Shown one piece after another: positions 23,254 through 35,611 of a stretch of 64,000 nucleotides of DNA. This stretch comes from Axinella damicornis. Taxonomy: Eukaryota > Porifera > Demospongiae > Axinellida > Axinellidae. Position numbers and translations under genes: made by a program. Location: positions 4,942,947 through 5,006,946 of the forward strand of contig OZ007509.1 in the NCBI GenBank assembly GCA_963931865.1. The letters are read 5' to 3'. The notes beneath the pieces are model-generated. The model saw only the letters and a list, made by a program, of their open reading frames with translations. It had not been told where the DNA came from and ran no database searches. Every line of letters starts with the position of its first letter. Position 1 is the stretch's first letter.

Positions 23254-26200
23254 CTACCAGAAACCACCTACCTGGCTGCCCCTCCTGCGGGGTAGTGGAG
23301 GGGGAGGGGAGTTTTCTGCCGCTCCAATCCTCGCAATCAGCTGCTTCACATTGCTGCCTCCTCCCTCCCCTTGCTGTGAGGGGGCAGCAGGGGGAGGGGT
23401 GGGGGTGGAGGAAGGGGGAGGGGTGGAGCCAGGAGGATCAGGAAGGTCACGATGAGGGGTCACAGGAGAGGGTGCCTGTGGGTGTGAGGGAGTGAATATT
23501 ACCTGAAACAGTGATGTCATTTGGTGGTATAGTAACCCCCCCAAGGCGGTATGAAATTCACTAGCCTATTACCCCAGCTATGCTGCTAAACTTCAGCATA
23601 ATTCATGGATCGTTAATGCCCGCCTGTCTAGAGCTTGCTATCACAGAAACTACAGAGACTGGAGGAGTTCCACATGACCGGTTCGTCCTACAGTGCACCT
23701 ATTAAGGTTACGGGATACACGTGCGCGCGCCGTGCGAAATGTATTGGGAAATGTATTAAGCTCGCTAACCAAGAATCTCTGGTACGAACAGCGCGAGCAA
23801 CTTGATTCTGGAGGTGGAGGTACGCTGTCACAAGGTGCAGGGCATGACGGAAGCTTTTACCGATACGCTGTATAGCCGTGCAAAAACGAGCAGTTCAGTT
23901 CAACAAAAAGCCGTATTTAACGCTTTTCTTGAGCGAGACAGCAAATAAATTTGCCAGGGTTTATGCTATCAAAAAAAGCTTCCGTCATGCCCTGCACCTT
24001 GTGACAGCGTACCTCCACCGCCAGAATCAAGTTGCTCACGCTCTTCGTACCAGAGATTTTTGGTTAGCGAGCTTAAGTATAGATTTCACAATACATTTCG
24101 CACTGCGCGCGCACGAGTATCCCGTAACCTTAAAGCGCACAAACAAAACCGCTGAGCATTACAAGAGGTGGACCTTGTGAAAGCAATAATGCTATACACG
24201 GATAGCGAACCATTGTCCCTATGCTTGCAATTCGGCCGCACCACCGCACTCCATTTAGTTTGTTCTGCTGACTGACAACAAGAGCGCATGATGATGTCGC
24301 TCTTGCAGAGGATAATAGGACAATCATACTACATGTACCTAACAGTTCTCTGATATGATCGATGAGCTGTTGCACTCCCCTCCTCTACTTTGCAACGCCC
24401 CCCTCCCCTACTTCGCAGCACCCCCTCCCCTACTTTGCAACACCCCCTCCCCTACTTCGCAGCGCCCCCCTCCCTTACTTTGCAATGCCCCCCTCCCCTA
24501 CTTCGCAGCGCCCCCTCCCCTACTTCGCAGCGCCCCCTCCCCTACTTCGCAGCGCCCCCCTCCCTAGCCTCGTTCCCAGGCCCGAGACGGCCTGGGAACA
24601 AGGCTACCCCCTCCCCTACTTCACAGTGCCCCCCTCCCCTACTTTGCAGCGCCCCCCTCCCCTACTTCGCAGCACCCCCCTCCCTCACTTCGCAGCGCCC
24701 CCTCCCCTACTTCGCAGCGCCCCCTCCCTCACCTGAGGTGTAGATCCTGGCGATTCCTCAAGAGAGTCATGAGATCCAAACGATGAGCCTGATATGCGTT
24801 GCATGTGCAGTCGTACAGAGGACGAGCGAGGTGGGATGATGGGAGGGGGGAGATCCTCCGAAGGGGTTGCAGGTAGGCCTGGGAGGTCAGCAGGATGGTA
24901 CAGTCAAGAACATGATGATCAACTTCACGACAGGATGGTAGTGGCTAGCAGTACAGTATGATGTATATATTATGAGCTGTGACCGAATGCAATAAGGATC
25001 GTGTACCACGTACAATTCCTGTACAGTCTTGTGGTATTATGTAATAGATCCATGCAGCAGTGCAACAGTATGGAATTTGCGTGCATGTGTACGCATGTGT
25101 CAGGTATGTACACATTTTTATTTCGCCACGCCAACACATGTGACGGTCAGTGAAACAGTCCTATCCACTTTTGTTTTCCCTCAGGCTGGGCTACAATGTT
25201 CACATTCTCTACAGCCCGATCGAAATGCTACATGAGGTTCTGATAGAGAGGAGGCCCAACCCATGAGGTTCTGATAGAGGCCCAACCCACACACTGTGAA
25301 TCACATGTGAATTAGTTTGTTAAGCCACTGATTTATATACTAAATTAAACTCTCCACTTGTCTTCCAGTGTTGCATGGTTACTGCTATACTGCCACTACT
25401 GTACATATGTGTGCACTTGCCTGAGGGCACATGATGGTTTTTTGAACAAAAGTTCCCCTGGGCCAGATGAGCAAATTAATGCTTATTTGAAGCCCTTTCC
25501 TGGGAAGGAAAACCAGAAAACCCGGAGAAAAACCGTTCCTGGTGTGACTTGAACCTGTGGCGTCTCACACCACCGTCGAGTTAACCACTTATTGGCCACA
25601 TAGTCACACCTGTGTTGACCTGTTTATGAATGCATGAGCTCACTGGATTGGGAGATGACCTTCCTGATGGGAGGGGGAGGGGGTACGGCATCGTTCTGGG
25701 TGACTGGGAGGTGGGAGAGGTAGATAGCGCATACTACAGTATTTAGTGGATATGTTCACGTGCCAAAACAGGCACATTTGAAAACCATTATCAATTACGG
25801 CACATTTTGACCTGTCACCCCATTAAGCAGAAACAGCACTCCTGTTCTGTGACTAATGTGCCATTTCTGAAAAAAAAAAAAAGAACAATGAACCAAATTG
25901 GCACATCAAAATGTGCCATAATTGTCGAAATGGTTTCCAAAATTGGCACAAAAACAAATCGATTTTAGCCATAACATGTTAGTGTCCTGCCAGGACAACA
26001 TACCTTTGTGTGGCGGGATGGTAGGAGGAGGGCCACGGGCAACCACAGGAGACCCCTGGCTAACCCTCGTCCGTTTCTGGGGCAGCTTGGGAACGGGTGG
26101 TTCGTCATACAACCTCTGAAAGTGGGGGAGGATAGGCAGTGATGTGCATGTACACCTCCCCCCCCCCCCCCCCCACCCCCCCCCCCCCCTCCCAACAAGT

Positions 26201-29200
26201 TAGTCTCAACAGGGCTCACCTCATGTTGCGTAGTAGGTCTGCCGAGATCAAGGCTGTGTGAATGTGAGGCACTGTATGTGTGTGTGTGGGGAGGGGGAGG
26301 GGGTTACAGTAAAGTTTAGCATACATGACTTGTACCAGCATCCTAGTAAGTCAGTATGATACTGCCACTGCCTACCCCTCATCCCTCTCGTGGATGGAAG
26401 GAGGACGTCCACCAGCCACAGTCATTGCACGTTCCACTGAGGAGGGGAGGGGAAGGGAGTGGAGGGGAAGGGTTGGGAGGGAGCGGAAAAAGGGGGAAGG
26501 AAGGGAGTGAAGGAGAAGGAAGGGGAGCGAAGGGGAGGGGAAGGGAGGGAGGAGCGAGGCTCTCAGTCAACAGTTTGTCTGCCTTGTAGCTGCACTCAAA
26601 GTAGGCAGTACTTGCCACTCACAGGTGGGACCTTGCACTCGACGTCTACTGGAGGAGAGGCGACGTTTTGGTATTGTGGCGGATCCACCGGCAGAAAGGA
26701 GACCGGATCATAGTCCCGCGATGCTTGGTTTGCCCCATAGCGAGCACTATAGTCGTCCAACAGTTCCTCCATGCGTTGGTGGAGCGCTTTCATGCTGTCC
26801 GGGCGAACCTGAGCATGTAGCGTCACGCCTTCTTCCAATACCTTGCACTGTGTTAGGGGGAAGGTGTAGGTGTAGTGTGTGTGGAGGAGGGGTGTGAGGA
26901 TGAGCATGAGGGGGGTGTTTGAACATGCACTGGAGCACTATATAAAGATGGAGACAACAATGGTCTCAGAGTGTGAGGAGGAGGGGATAAAGGGAGGAGG
27001 AGGAGGGGAGGAGGAGGAGGGGATGAGGGGAGGAGGGGAGGAGGAGGGGAGGAGGAGGGAAGGAGGGATGAGAGGAGGAGGAGGGGAGGATGAGGGGAGG
27101 AGGAGGGATGAGAGGAGGAGGAGGGGAGGATGAGGGGAGGAGGAGGGGATGAGGGGAGGATGAGGGGAGGAGGAGGGGAGGAGGTGAGGAGGGAGGGGAT
27201 GAGGGGAGGAGGAGGAGGGTGAGATGGTCATGAGGGGAGCAGTGAGGATGAGGGAGGAAGGGGAAGGAAAGGAGATGTGAAGAACTGCTCAAAAGTGTTC
27301 CATATTCATAAGCTCTTACCAGTTCCTCCATCAACAATTTCAGTTTGGGGCACAAGTGGTTTGCACTGCGGATTCTGTTCAAGATACTCTTGCGTGAAGA
27401 ACACCTGTGGATGTGTGACGATGTGATGGTGGAGGGAGGCTGTGAGGGGCGTACGTAACGTACCACCACCTGAATACAATATACCGGTAAACCCACCTCA
27501 AACTTGCTGACGCCTCCATTGGACAGCTGCATCCAGAGTCCATTGAGCTTCATGGTGAGGGGATAGTAGACAGGGTCCGATCGGAGCGGATACGATTGAT
27601 CAGCGTCTTCAGTTGTTGCACATTTTCCCACCACCATCTCCAGCCCATTCTCCACAGGGTTCTTCACAATCTAGAGGGACAAGTGTGGGGAGGAGGGAGT
27701 GTGGGATGGTGGCCATGGGGACGAGGGGGGAAGGGGGTTGGGAAGGGTGTGGGGGGCGGGGAGAAGGGGGAAGGGGTGTGAGGAGGGTGTGAGGAGCAGG
27801 GGGAGGGTGTGGGTGTGGGGAGAAGAGGTGTGGGATGGCAGGTGTGGGGAGGAGGGACAGTGTGCATGGGGAGGAGGGTGGAAGGGTGTGGGTGTGGGGA
27901 GGAGGGGGAAGGGGGAAGGGGAAGGGGGAAGGGGGAAGGGAAAGGGTGTGAGGAGCAGGGGAAGCAGGTGGATGTGGGATGGCAGGTGTGGGGAGGAGGG
28001 AGTGTGGAGACATACATTCAGGGGCATACTCCAACAGCAGCAACTTTTGCTACGAAAGATCTCATCTTCAGTGTAGCATACTTTTGATGACAGACAACAA
28101 GGCAGTCATTTATTCTCCATTTATTCCATAATCTAATTACTGGCTGTACCATGCCACACAGTATCACTAACCACTTCCGTGTCCACGACCTCAAACCAGC
28201 GCAGGATCCCGGGGAAACGATATGCGGTTGTGTACACAGTGCATTCCGTGTGCAGTGTCTGAGAGAGAAGGGGACAGGACAGTCACAGAGGCACACTCTC
28301 ACCTCTCACACTCACCAGCACACATGCACTCCTACAACACACACCTTGTACTCGTTCTGTTTGTCTTTGGTTCCACGATGGAACGGACGCTTCAGCATGA
28401 ACCGACGCACATAGTTTGTATGGTAGAACCTGGTTTGGGGGGAGGAGTTTAGGCGCAGAGGTGAGAAGAGTTGTAAGAGAATATGAACATGTCCAACCAA
28501 CTGCCGAGTATCTCCATCCCCATACCTGGCAATCTGCTCTGCAACGTTCTTTCCGTCGAACTTGACCATGGTGTCCCTCTCGGGCAGCGGGTCCACCCAG
28601 CAGGACTGGATGTCTGGTAGTGGGTGGGTCAGGAACACAGCCACGATGGTAGCACAGATACTTGTACAATGTTAACACTCCTCCTATTCTCATGGAGATA
28701 GAGCGCCTGGGAAAGAGGCTAGACATGAGTCTGACTGAATGCCTGCACGAGCAACCACGACGGCCAAGGCAAGCTAAGAGAGCTTGGGAGCATTTCTATG
28801 TGAATGCTGATGAGGCTTGTTGAAGAAAGCTTTCAAAGGTACCCGGTATATCGACACACAGTTGTATCGGTATCGGTATTGGCCTATTCCAATATCAGAA
28901 TCGGTATCAGATAATTATATCTCAGGCAAGGAACACACGCTTCCCTACGCAACAGTCATCGGCTCCTCCCAACACACTGCGATACGAGCTAGCTGGGGCA
29001 CAGGGGTTAGGATACATTGTTCACTGGACTCCAGAATATCCAGCCCAGGCACTTCCAGAGTCTTCATGAACTGTGTGTATGTAAGAAGAAGGGGGTGGGG
29101 GGGGGGGGGGGGGGGGGGCAGGGAGAAGGGAACAGGAGGAGGGGGGCAGGAAGAAGGGAACAGGGAGGGAGCCAGAGAGCAGGGAGCAGGGAGAAGGGAG

Positions 29201-29492
29201 AGGGGTTGAGGAGGGAAGGGAGGGGGAGGAAGAGTGAAACGAAGGGAGTGGGAAGGGGAAATTCAACTCTCATCACCAGGATAGTATTCACCTCTGTCAT
29301 AATGCATAACTAGAGCTTTGGGGAAGCGCTGCAGTCTGCAGCCCTTAACTCTCCCTCACGTATCTCCACATGTATTCTAAGGCCCACCTTTGCATTTGGG
29401 AACTGCAGGCCCAGTCGTGAGTTGAAGTCGCTAAGTTCTCAAACTCATAGCCCCTGAAGATGAACACCTTGTCTGCGTATGTATGTGCATTT

Positions 29493-29535
<43 letters not shown>

Positions 29536-32051
29536 GTGCGTGCGTGTGTGTGTATGTGTGTTGGTGGGCCGATTACAACGTACATTCCGAGCAACTTGTG
29601 CATGGTTACAAGTAACTGCATTAGGAGTGGCATGCTTGTATGTACATGTGAGTGGCATGCTTGTATGTGCATGTGTGTGGCATGCTTGTATGTGCATGTG
29701 TGTGCACGCCCTGCATGGCAAGCATAAGCACACATGCCAAACAGTGAACTCTACAACTGTGTATTCTACTACATCACACTAACACAAGTGTGTGTACCTT
29801 TAGGAAGGGTGGAAATCCAGCTCCATAGAACCCCACTCGAAGTACTCCAGCTCTGCACGAATCTCACGCATGATATTGGAGTAGAGACGAGCAATCGTTT
29901 TCTGTGCAAATGTGCGTGTGCGGGTGAGGGCATATGATGTCAATAAGGGCACATGTACTGCAGCTATATTGTATGAGAATGGTGGGCTCCAGCATATTAC
30001 GAGGGGTGAACCCACAAAACGTAAACCCAGATAGAACATGACTGTTCACATGTAGGNNNNNNNNNNNNNNNNNNNNNNNNNNNNNNNNNNNNNNNNNNNN
30101 NNNNNNNNNNNNNNNNNNNNNNNNNNNNNNNNNNNNNNNNNNNNNNNNNNNNNNNNNNNNNNNNNNNNNNNNNNNNNNNNNNNNNNNNNNNNNNNNNNNN
30201 NNNNNNNNNNNNNNNNNNNNNNNNNNNNNNNNNNNNNNNNNNNNNNNNNNNNNNNNGTGGAGTTCTTCACGTTTGGGAATGGGAGCTGACTGTGTGGTCA
30301 GCTGGATGTAGCTCTTGCGACTCTGTGAGGGGGTGCAAAATGTGAGGGTGTGACATGTGAGGGGGTGTGACAAGAGGGGTGTGACCGGTCATGTGAGGGT
30401 TGTGACATGTGACGGGTGCAATGTGACTGGTGTGACAAGTGAGGGAGGGGCTGGACAATGGATGCGTAAATCTTACCCCTGGTTCGTTGTTCTGCTGTTG
30501 TTGGGTCTGCCTCATCTGCAGAAAAGTGGAGAGCATGTGTACCTTCACCAGAGAAGGTCGGAACCAGCACTCAGAGAGAGCAGGAGCAAGGAGGGAGGAG
30601 TGGGGAGGAGAGGAGGGGAGGAGGGAGAAGGAGAGGAGGAAGGGAGAGGTGCTATGCACTCGGCACTGACCACTTTGTAAAGCTTAATGACTCCTGCCAC
30701 TTTGGCTTTGATGGGTACACCGCTGTCGTCCCTGGCAACCAGGTCCATGCTCAGGAGACGGTTGCCATAGTCGATTCTCCGGCCCACTAATTGTTTCAAC
30801 TCTTTCAACTCATCCTGTGAGGAGATGGAGAGGGAGGGCATCAGGGTACAAGGGCGATCACAGAAGCAATCACGTATTGTGCAGCGTATGTATTCTGTTG
30901 GAGCCAGCGGATATCCCTCAACCTCATACCCTCACTCACCCTGGGAATGGCTCTAGAGAGGATCTGTCTCCTGCGGTCCAACAGGTCCCTCATAAGCTGT
31001 GTGAGCTCCTGGAACTGGCGCCGCTTGCCCTCCTACCAAGAGAAAGACGAAATAAGGGAGAAGGGAAAAGAGGGAGAGAGGGAGGGAGGGGGAGGGCGGG
31101 AGGGATGGGAGGGAGGGGGGAGGGAGGGAGGGAGGGGGGGAGGGAGGGAGGGAGGGAGGGAGGGAGGGAGGGAGGGAGGGAGGGAGGGAGGGAGGGAGGG
31201 AGGGAGGGAGGGAGGGAGGGAGGGAGGGAGGGAGGGAGGGAGGGATGAAGGAAAGGAGAGAGGTGAGGAGGGAGAGAGGGACCACCCAGTTACCTACAGT
31301 ACTGATACCTCCTACCTATCTACAGCTGTAGTATAGTACCCACCACTATTCACTGGCTCACCATGTCCCTGCCTCCTACCACTCGCAACATCCCCCCTCT
31401 CCTCCCTCCCTCTCACTTCTGACTCACAACGTAAAGTCTCTTCAGATGATACTCCACTCCCGGACCACGTCAGAGACCTCCTGCACCATGGGATCCTCCT
31501 TCGGGATGACCACTTCATCAGGACTGGGGGTTGAACATGCACAGCACAGTCAACCGTCAACCCACTTTGTGTATCAGCTTGATCATGCATTGTGACGGTG
31601 GCCATATCCCTCTGTCCTCCCTTCATCTCCCCTTCACACTCAATCCCTCTGTCCTCCCTTCATCTCCCCTTCACACTCAATCCCTCTGTCCTTCAACCCT
31701 CCCTTCCTCCATCCTTCCCTCCCTTCCCTCTTTCCATCCATCCTTCCTTCCTTCCCCCCTTCCTCCCTTCCTCCCTCCCTCCCTCCCTCCCTCCCTCCCT
31801 CCCTCCCTCCCTCCCTCCCTCCCTCCCTCCCTCTCTCTCTCTCTCCCTCCCTCTCTCACCCTGGGTTCTCCACTCGACACTCCTTGATGTGGATGTGTGA
31901 GGCTGGGAAGATGCCCTTTTGATGTTTATCTCTCAGTGAGAAGCCACGGTACCATCCGCCATTCTCTTCCAGAATCTGCACCACGTCACCAAAGTGTAAT
32001 CGCAGGAATGGGTAGCTAGCCTTCTGAGGCACATAGCCATATATTACTGGG

Positions 32052-32082
<31 letters not shown>

Positions 32083-34648
32083 AGGGGGAAGGGGAGAAGG
32101 GGGAAGGAGGAGTTTGTACACTTGAATTTCTGGTAAACAATGTCACAATCTTGGCAAACAGCATTAAAGGACCAATTGTGCACAGCATTCCTCGATGCTA
32201 GCCAGGGACAACATGGGATAACAACACACACTGAACCTGCAGCTGATAGCTGGTGATGGTAGTCAGGGACAACATGGGATGCTGAGAGCAACAACACACA
32301 CTGAACCTGCAGCGGATAGCTGGTGATGCTAGCCAGGGACAACATGGGATCACAACACACACTGAACCTGCAGCTGATAGCTGGTGATGGTAGTCAGGGA
32401 CAACATGGGATGCTGAGAGCAACAACACACACTGAACCTGCAGCTGATAGCTGGTGACGCTAGTCAGGGACAACATGGGATCACAACACACACTAAACCT
32501 GCAGCTGATAGCTGGTGATGGTAGTCAGGGACAACATGGGATACTGAGAGCAACAACACACACTGAACCTGCAGCGGATAGCTGGTGACGCTAGCCAGGG
32601 ACAACATGGGGTACTGAGAGCAACAACACACACTGAACCTGCAGCTGATAGCTGGTGATTTGTACACAACAAGGGAGAGGTAAACATTTCACCATAGCGA
32701 CCCCACAAAATTGTCCTTTCAACAACACATTCTTTAGACTAAGACTATCACCAACTCGGAACAATCATCTCATACATTGCAGCACCAGGTTTTACTTCCG
32801 TATATGCTGAAGTTAGAACTGGAACATAATGTGTACACAGTTTAAACTTGGAGAGACTGCAAACTTCCACAAATTCAACTGACACCCTTATTGGGCCCAA
32901 GTATGCCCATATTCGAGGGGCTCCACTGAACTGTGAATAGACTAGAGCAAACATTAACCAGCACAAGCATAGCTGATCTAGCCTCGTTCCCAGTCCATTT
33001 CCACCACCAGTATGTGATCGCTTGCAGTATGCAAATAAGGGGGGGGGGGGGGAAGTCCTGGGAGATCTGGTCACGTGCAGTGCCATCAGCTAGACAGATG
33101 GTAGACACACGGGGGTGGTAGACACACAGGGGTGGTGCCCAACGAAGAATCTTGATGCCCTTTCTTGTGCTGTCCGTCCAAAGGCTGGATATCAGAGTGT
33201 TCGCAAGGCAGACGATCAATACGATTCGTTGTTCACAACACCAGGGAAGGATTGAGGTATCATAACGGTTGGGCACCGCCCCCTGTGTGTCTACCGTCTG
33301 ACATGATGGCACATGATGCAAAGAGATCTGACGTATTTGCAACCTGCAAGCGATCAAATACAGGCAGCAGGAATGGCCTGGGAACGAGGCTACTGCTCAC
33401 TCTTCTAGCTCTGCATTTCCACACAACTCCACTAGTAGGTATGGCTGATTTCCCAAAGATGCAAGGAACAATGACCAATGTCAAAGGCACTAGAAATCCA
33501 TTCGCACTGTTACAACTCAAAGCTTGTTTCCAAACATCGGTTTTAGCTATAATCATGGACTATGTATTTTAAAACTGCAAACAGTAAAGAATGTGATTGA
33601 ATCAGGAGCAGCCACACTGAGCAGCTATAGACCCATTGCAGCTTATGTCATCATCTGAGAATACGGACGGGTACACCAACATGGCGGCTGGCAGCTGTAT
33701 TCCATTTGTGGAGATAGCAGCTTCTATGGCGATCTCGGCGAATGCACTGATGCACATACAAGGCTTTCAGCATTTGTTGAATCAAGCTATAGATACATGC
33801 ATGTAGGCCATAGCAAAGCAGCTTACCAGTGATGCAGGGCACGTTTCAATCGATACTGCATATGAGGTAACATAGTACACCAAGATATAGTGGCACAAGT
33901 TTAGTATATGGAAATGCCATGATGGGTCTACTGAAGAGTCGCCATCAATCAGCTCTGTACACCATCGACCTAGGCATCAGCACGGTTTTGCCATTGGACA
34001 AGGGCCATACCAATTAACTCCATGACTCACAGATCCAGCAGGTATCTTCTTCAAGACAAATAGTGGGTGTGGTATAATCACATGACTTGTGCTACCTCTT
34101 GGCAGAGCCCTCTCAGTGTCCCCAGATGACTAGGCCTAAGGACTAGGCCATTGCATGCTGAAGACATGGATGAGCGGGAGATGGGCACAGTAAGGTAAGG
34201 AGGGAGGTAGGAGTCGCCACCCCCAAAATGAAGCCCGCAATTCACATTGAGCGCGCTAATGAAACATGGCAAGGAGGTCGTCCAGCCTCAAACTGTGGTG
34301 AAGTGAAGACCTTGGGTATGTATGCCTCAGTACACATTTGACTTTGGGGGGGCTGTCATACAGTCAAATTTGGGAATGATCGGTCAGTGAAACAGTTTGA
34401 AATGGCCTTCCTTCAACATATACTAGACCACAGATCTGTGGTCCTACACAGTCCTTGCTGACACCACACAGTGGTAACCGGCAACCTGTGATGCCTCAGG
34501 ATGTGGCAGACAGCACGTTTATGCCTGACTTCATAAATTAAAATGCCTCATCACACACTCCTACTCCCTTTGGGGTCGGTCACTCACCCACTCCGTATTT
34601 GGCGCTTTTGGTGGGTCGCCACCGGCCGTTGCCTTCGACGGCCGGCAT
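23254..34648 (-). CDS. DOCK: DOCK-A/B family Rho/Rac guanine-nucleotide exchange factor, gapped and with indels
   Basis: DOCK proteins activate Rac-type GTPases through a DHR2 domain and pair with ELMO. Sense-order exons: 34648-34588 (start, [13 protein letters not shown]), 32046-31860 (SH3 core with GGWYRGFS and [10 protein letters not shown]), 31523-31428, 31032-30940, 30814-30671 ([20 protein letters not shown]), 30515-30477, 30322 into the N gap, 29901-29798, 29472-29388, 28613-28526, 28429-28345, 28258-28172 (GILRWFEV), 27670-27497, 27404-27320, 26847-26623, 26115-26004, 24878-24733 and 23475-23254. The last three form a Pro-rich SH3-binding tail ending in GGFW. DHR1 and most of the middle are absent, presumably in the gap. 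Exons 31428-31523, 29798-29901, 29388-29472, 27497-27670 and 27320-27404 carry single-base indels relative to the expected frame. Family assignment is firm; functional status is not. Confidence 0.9.
23706..24129. mobile_element. Foldback element with TTAA flanks
   Basis: Terminal inverted repeats GGTTACGGGATAC and complement are flanked on both sides by TTAA (23702-23705, 24130-24133). Arms extend about 170 bp, including GCAGGGCATGACGGAAGCTT on one side and its complement on the other. TTAA duplication is typical of piggyBac or Kolobok transposons. No transposase is present. Confidence 0.85.
24370..24735 (+). repeat. Minisatellite, about 20-bp unit
   Basis: About 15 copies of CCCTCCCCTACTTCGCAGCG variants, in the penultimate region of the DOCK gene (intron, minus strand). 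Confidence 0.93.
24565..24606. mobile_element. 42-bp foldback MITE inserted in a minisatellite
   Basis: TAGCCTCGTTCCCAGGCC faces GGCCTGGGAACAAGGCTA. It splits the 20-bp array and is flanked on both sides by CCCCCTCCC. Confidence 0.85.
25433..25612 (-). mobile_element. tRNA-derived SINE, minus strand
   Basis: Read on the minus strand it has a tRNA-like head (GTGGCCAATAAGTGGTTAAC, B-box-like GGTTCAAGTC), then a body with TTTTCTGGTTTTCC and TTCCCAGGAAAGGGC. The same order occurs in the copy at 57383-57590. In a DOCK intron. Confidence 0.82.
26155..26189 (+). repeat. Poly-C run
   Basis: Near-pure C on the plus strand, just upstream (in minus-strand sense) of the DOCK exon ending at 26115. This is one C-rich (plus) tract that is G-rich on the sense strand near an acceptor, an exception to the general pattern. 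Confidence 0.9.
26960..27260 (-). repeat. GGA-rich purine tract (pyrimidine on the sense strand)
   Basis: GAGGAGGAGGGGATGAGGGG repeats on the plus strand. On the DOCK sense strand this is a CT-rich intron segment. Confidence 0.9.
27680..28012 (-). repeat. G-rich minisatellite in DOCK intron
   Basis: GTGTGGGGAGGAGGGA-type units on the plus strand, C-rich on the DOCK sense strand, directly upstream (sense) of the exon ending at 27670. Confidence 0.88.
30057..30256. other. Assembly gap, exactly 200 N
   Basis: A round-number N run, so probably a placeholder of unknown true length. It falls where DOCK should have its DHR1, armadillo-like and early DHR2 regions; sequence resumes within DHR2. Confidence 0.98.
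31078..31244 (-). repeat. (GGGA)n tract, sense (TCCC)n, before a DOCK acceptor
   Basis: Almost pure GGGA tetranucleotides on the plus strand. On the gene's sense strand this is a polypyrimidine run upstream of the exon starting (sense) at 31032. Confidence 0.95.
31737..31853 (-). repeat. (CCCT)n tract, sense (AGGG)n, after a DOCK donor
   Basis: CCCT tetranucleotides and CT on the plus strand, immediately downstream (sense) of the donor of the SH3 exon at 31859. Confidence 0.95.
32195..32660 (-). repeat. Minisatellite of about 65 and 78-bp units
   Basis: Six to seven copies built on CAGGGACAACATGGGAT, ACACACACTGAACCTGCAGC and GATAGCTGGTGATG. Units differ by presence of a GCTGAGAGCAACA-type insert. 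In DOCK intron 1. Confidence 0.93.
32979..33392. mobile_element. Longer TAGCCTC-type element, about 414 bp
   Basis: Ends TAGCCTCGTTCCCAG and GGCCTGGGAACGAGGCTA with the CGCTTGCAGTATGCAAAT core near each end. The interior matches the truncated copy at 59895-60185 (for example GATGCCCTTTCTTGT and GTTCGCAAGGCAGAC). Non-coding. Confidence 0.85.
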
Positions 34649-34746
34649 CCTGAACAGCAACACCCTTACTATTCCTTGCACACCGAGGTCGGAGGATCGC
34701 TTCGGCAGATCAGACAGTCAGAAATCAACATGCCATCTCACTGGTC

Positions 34747-34791
34747 TAGTCTCGTTCCCAGACCATTTTCCGGAGTCTGGGAACGAGAATA
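34747..34791. mobile_element. Minimal foldback MITE
   Basis: TAGTCTCGTTCCCAGACC faces GTCTGGGAACGAGAATA, just upstream of the DOCK start codon. Confidence 0.75.
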
Positions 34792-34804
34792 ATACCGGTC
34801 TCCT

Positions 34805-34839
34805 TAGCCTCGTTCCCAGGCCGCGTGGGAACGAGGCTA
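34805..34839. mobile_element. Minimal 35-bp foldback MITE
   Basis: TAGCCTCGTTCCCAGGCC and GTGGGAACGAGGCTA back to back, effectively two terminal repeats and nothing else. Confidence 0.75.
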
Positions 34840-35205
34840 GAATACCCTCTGTTGTACATGGTCTGTAGTATAGCTACGAAACATCGTCTGGGAACACTGG
34901 AACAGCTGCCTTGTGAGTGTATTTAGAGTTCATGCAAATCAACTGTGTTAGATGTACATGCACGGATGGGTATGCGTGGGGAGGGGGGGTGAGGGTATTT
35001 GGACTTGACTTGACCAAATTTCTCTTGTCTAGCAAAAGGGTTGCTTGGAGGCACAGGCCTATGTGACAAGCTCCCCATACAGTACAGGAGAAAAACAAAA
35101 ACACAACAGATACACAAACATAATATTAAAAAATGAAGATACAACTCCTTGCTAGTAAATCCTAGCCTAGGAACGAAGCTAAGTAAATCCCCCTCTCCCA
35201 CACAG

Positions 35206-35475
35206 GACCAGTAGAGCCCCTGGTGATTATCAACTGGGGAGGTTTAACATACTACCATGCCGGCCCTACTGTGTTAATTACCTGCAAGGCCAGCGGCTAC
35301 CCCCCACCGACAATATCCTGGACTCACTACAGACGGAGTGTGAAAATCCCGGCCCCATTCCTATCCTCTTTGATCTCAATTCCAGCGGAATGGGATGCTG
35401 GGAATCTTCCCCTGGAGGACGTCACCTGTACAACCAACATTGCCGAGCGTTTGGATGCTGTTGTGATTATCAGCG
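35206..35475 (+). CDS. Isolated Ig-domain exon
   Basis: Open exon with acceptor at 35205 and donor at 35476, both phase 1, as is usual for Ig domains. It shows LITCKASGYPPPTISW (B-strand Cys and core Trp) and a later Cys in DVTCTTN. No partner exon was recognised on either side, so this is a fragment of an unplaced receptor or adhesion gene, or an exon relic. Confidence 0.6.
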
Positions 35476-35611
35476 GTGAGATCTTACAGAACTATGATGT
35501 GAAGATTTAACATTATAGCCCTCCACACATTATACTTACAATGCACACATGCAGACCCATCTGATGGGATATGGGAGACAGTATTTCCTTTCCTCGAGGA
35601 TATCTGAGTGC

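Noticed and set aside
26330..26420. Candidate DOCK exon with [13 protein letters not shown]
   Set aside because: Its borders do not fit the phase of the exons on either side; it may be real with further indels but cannot be supported.
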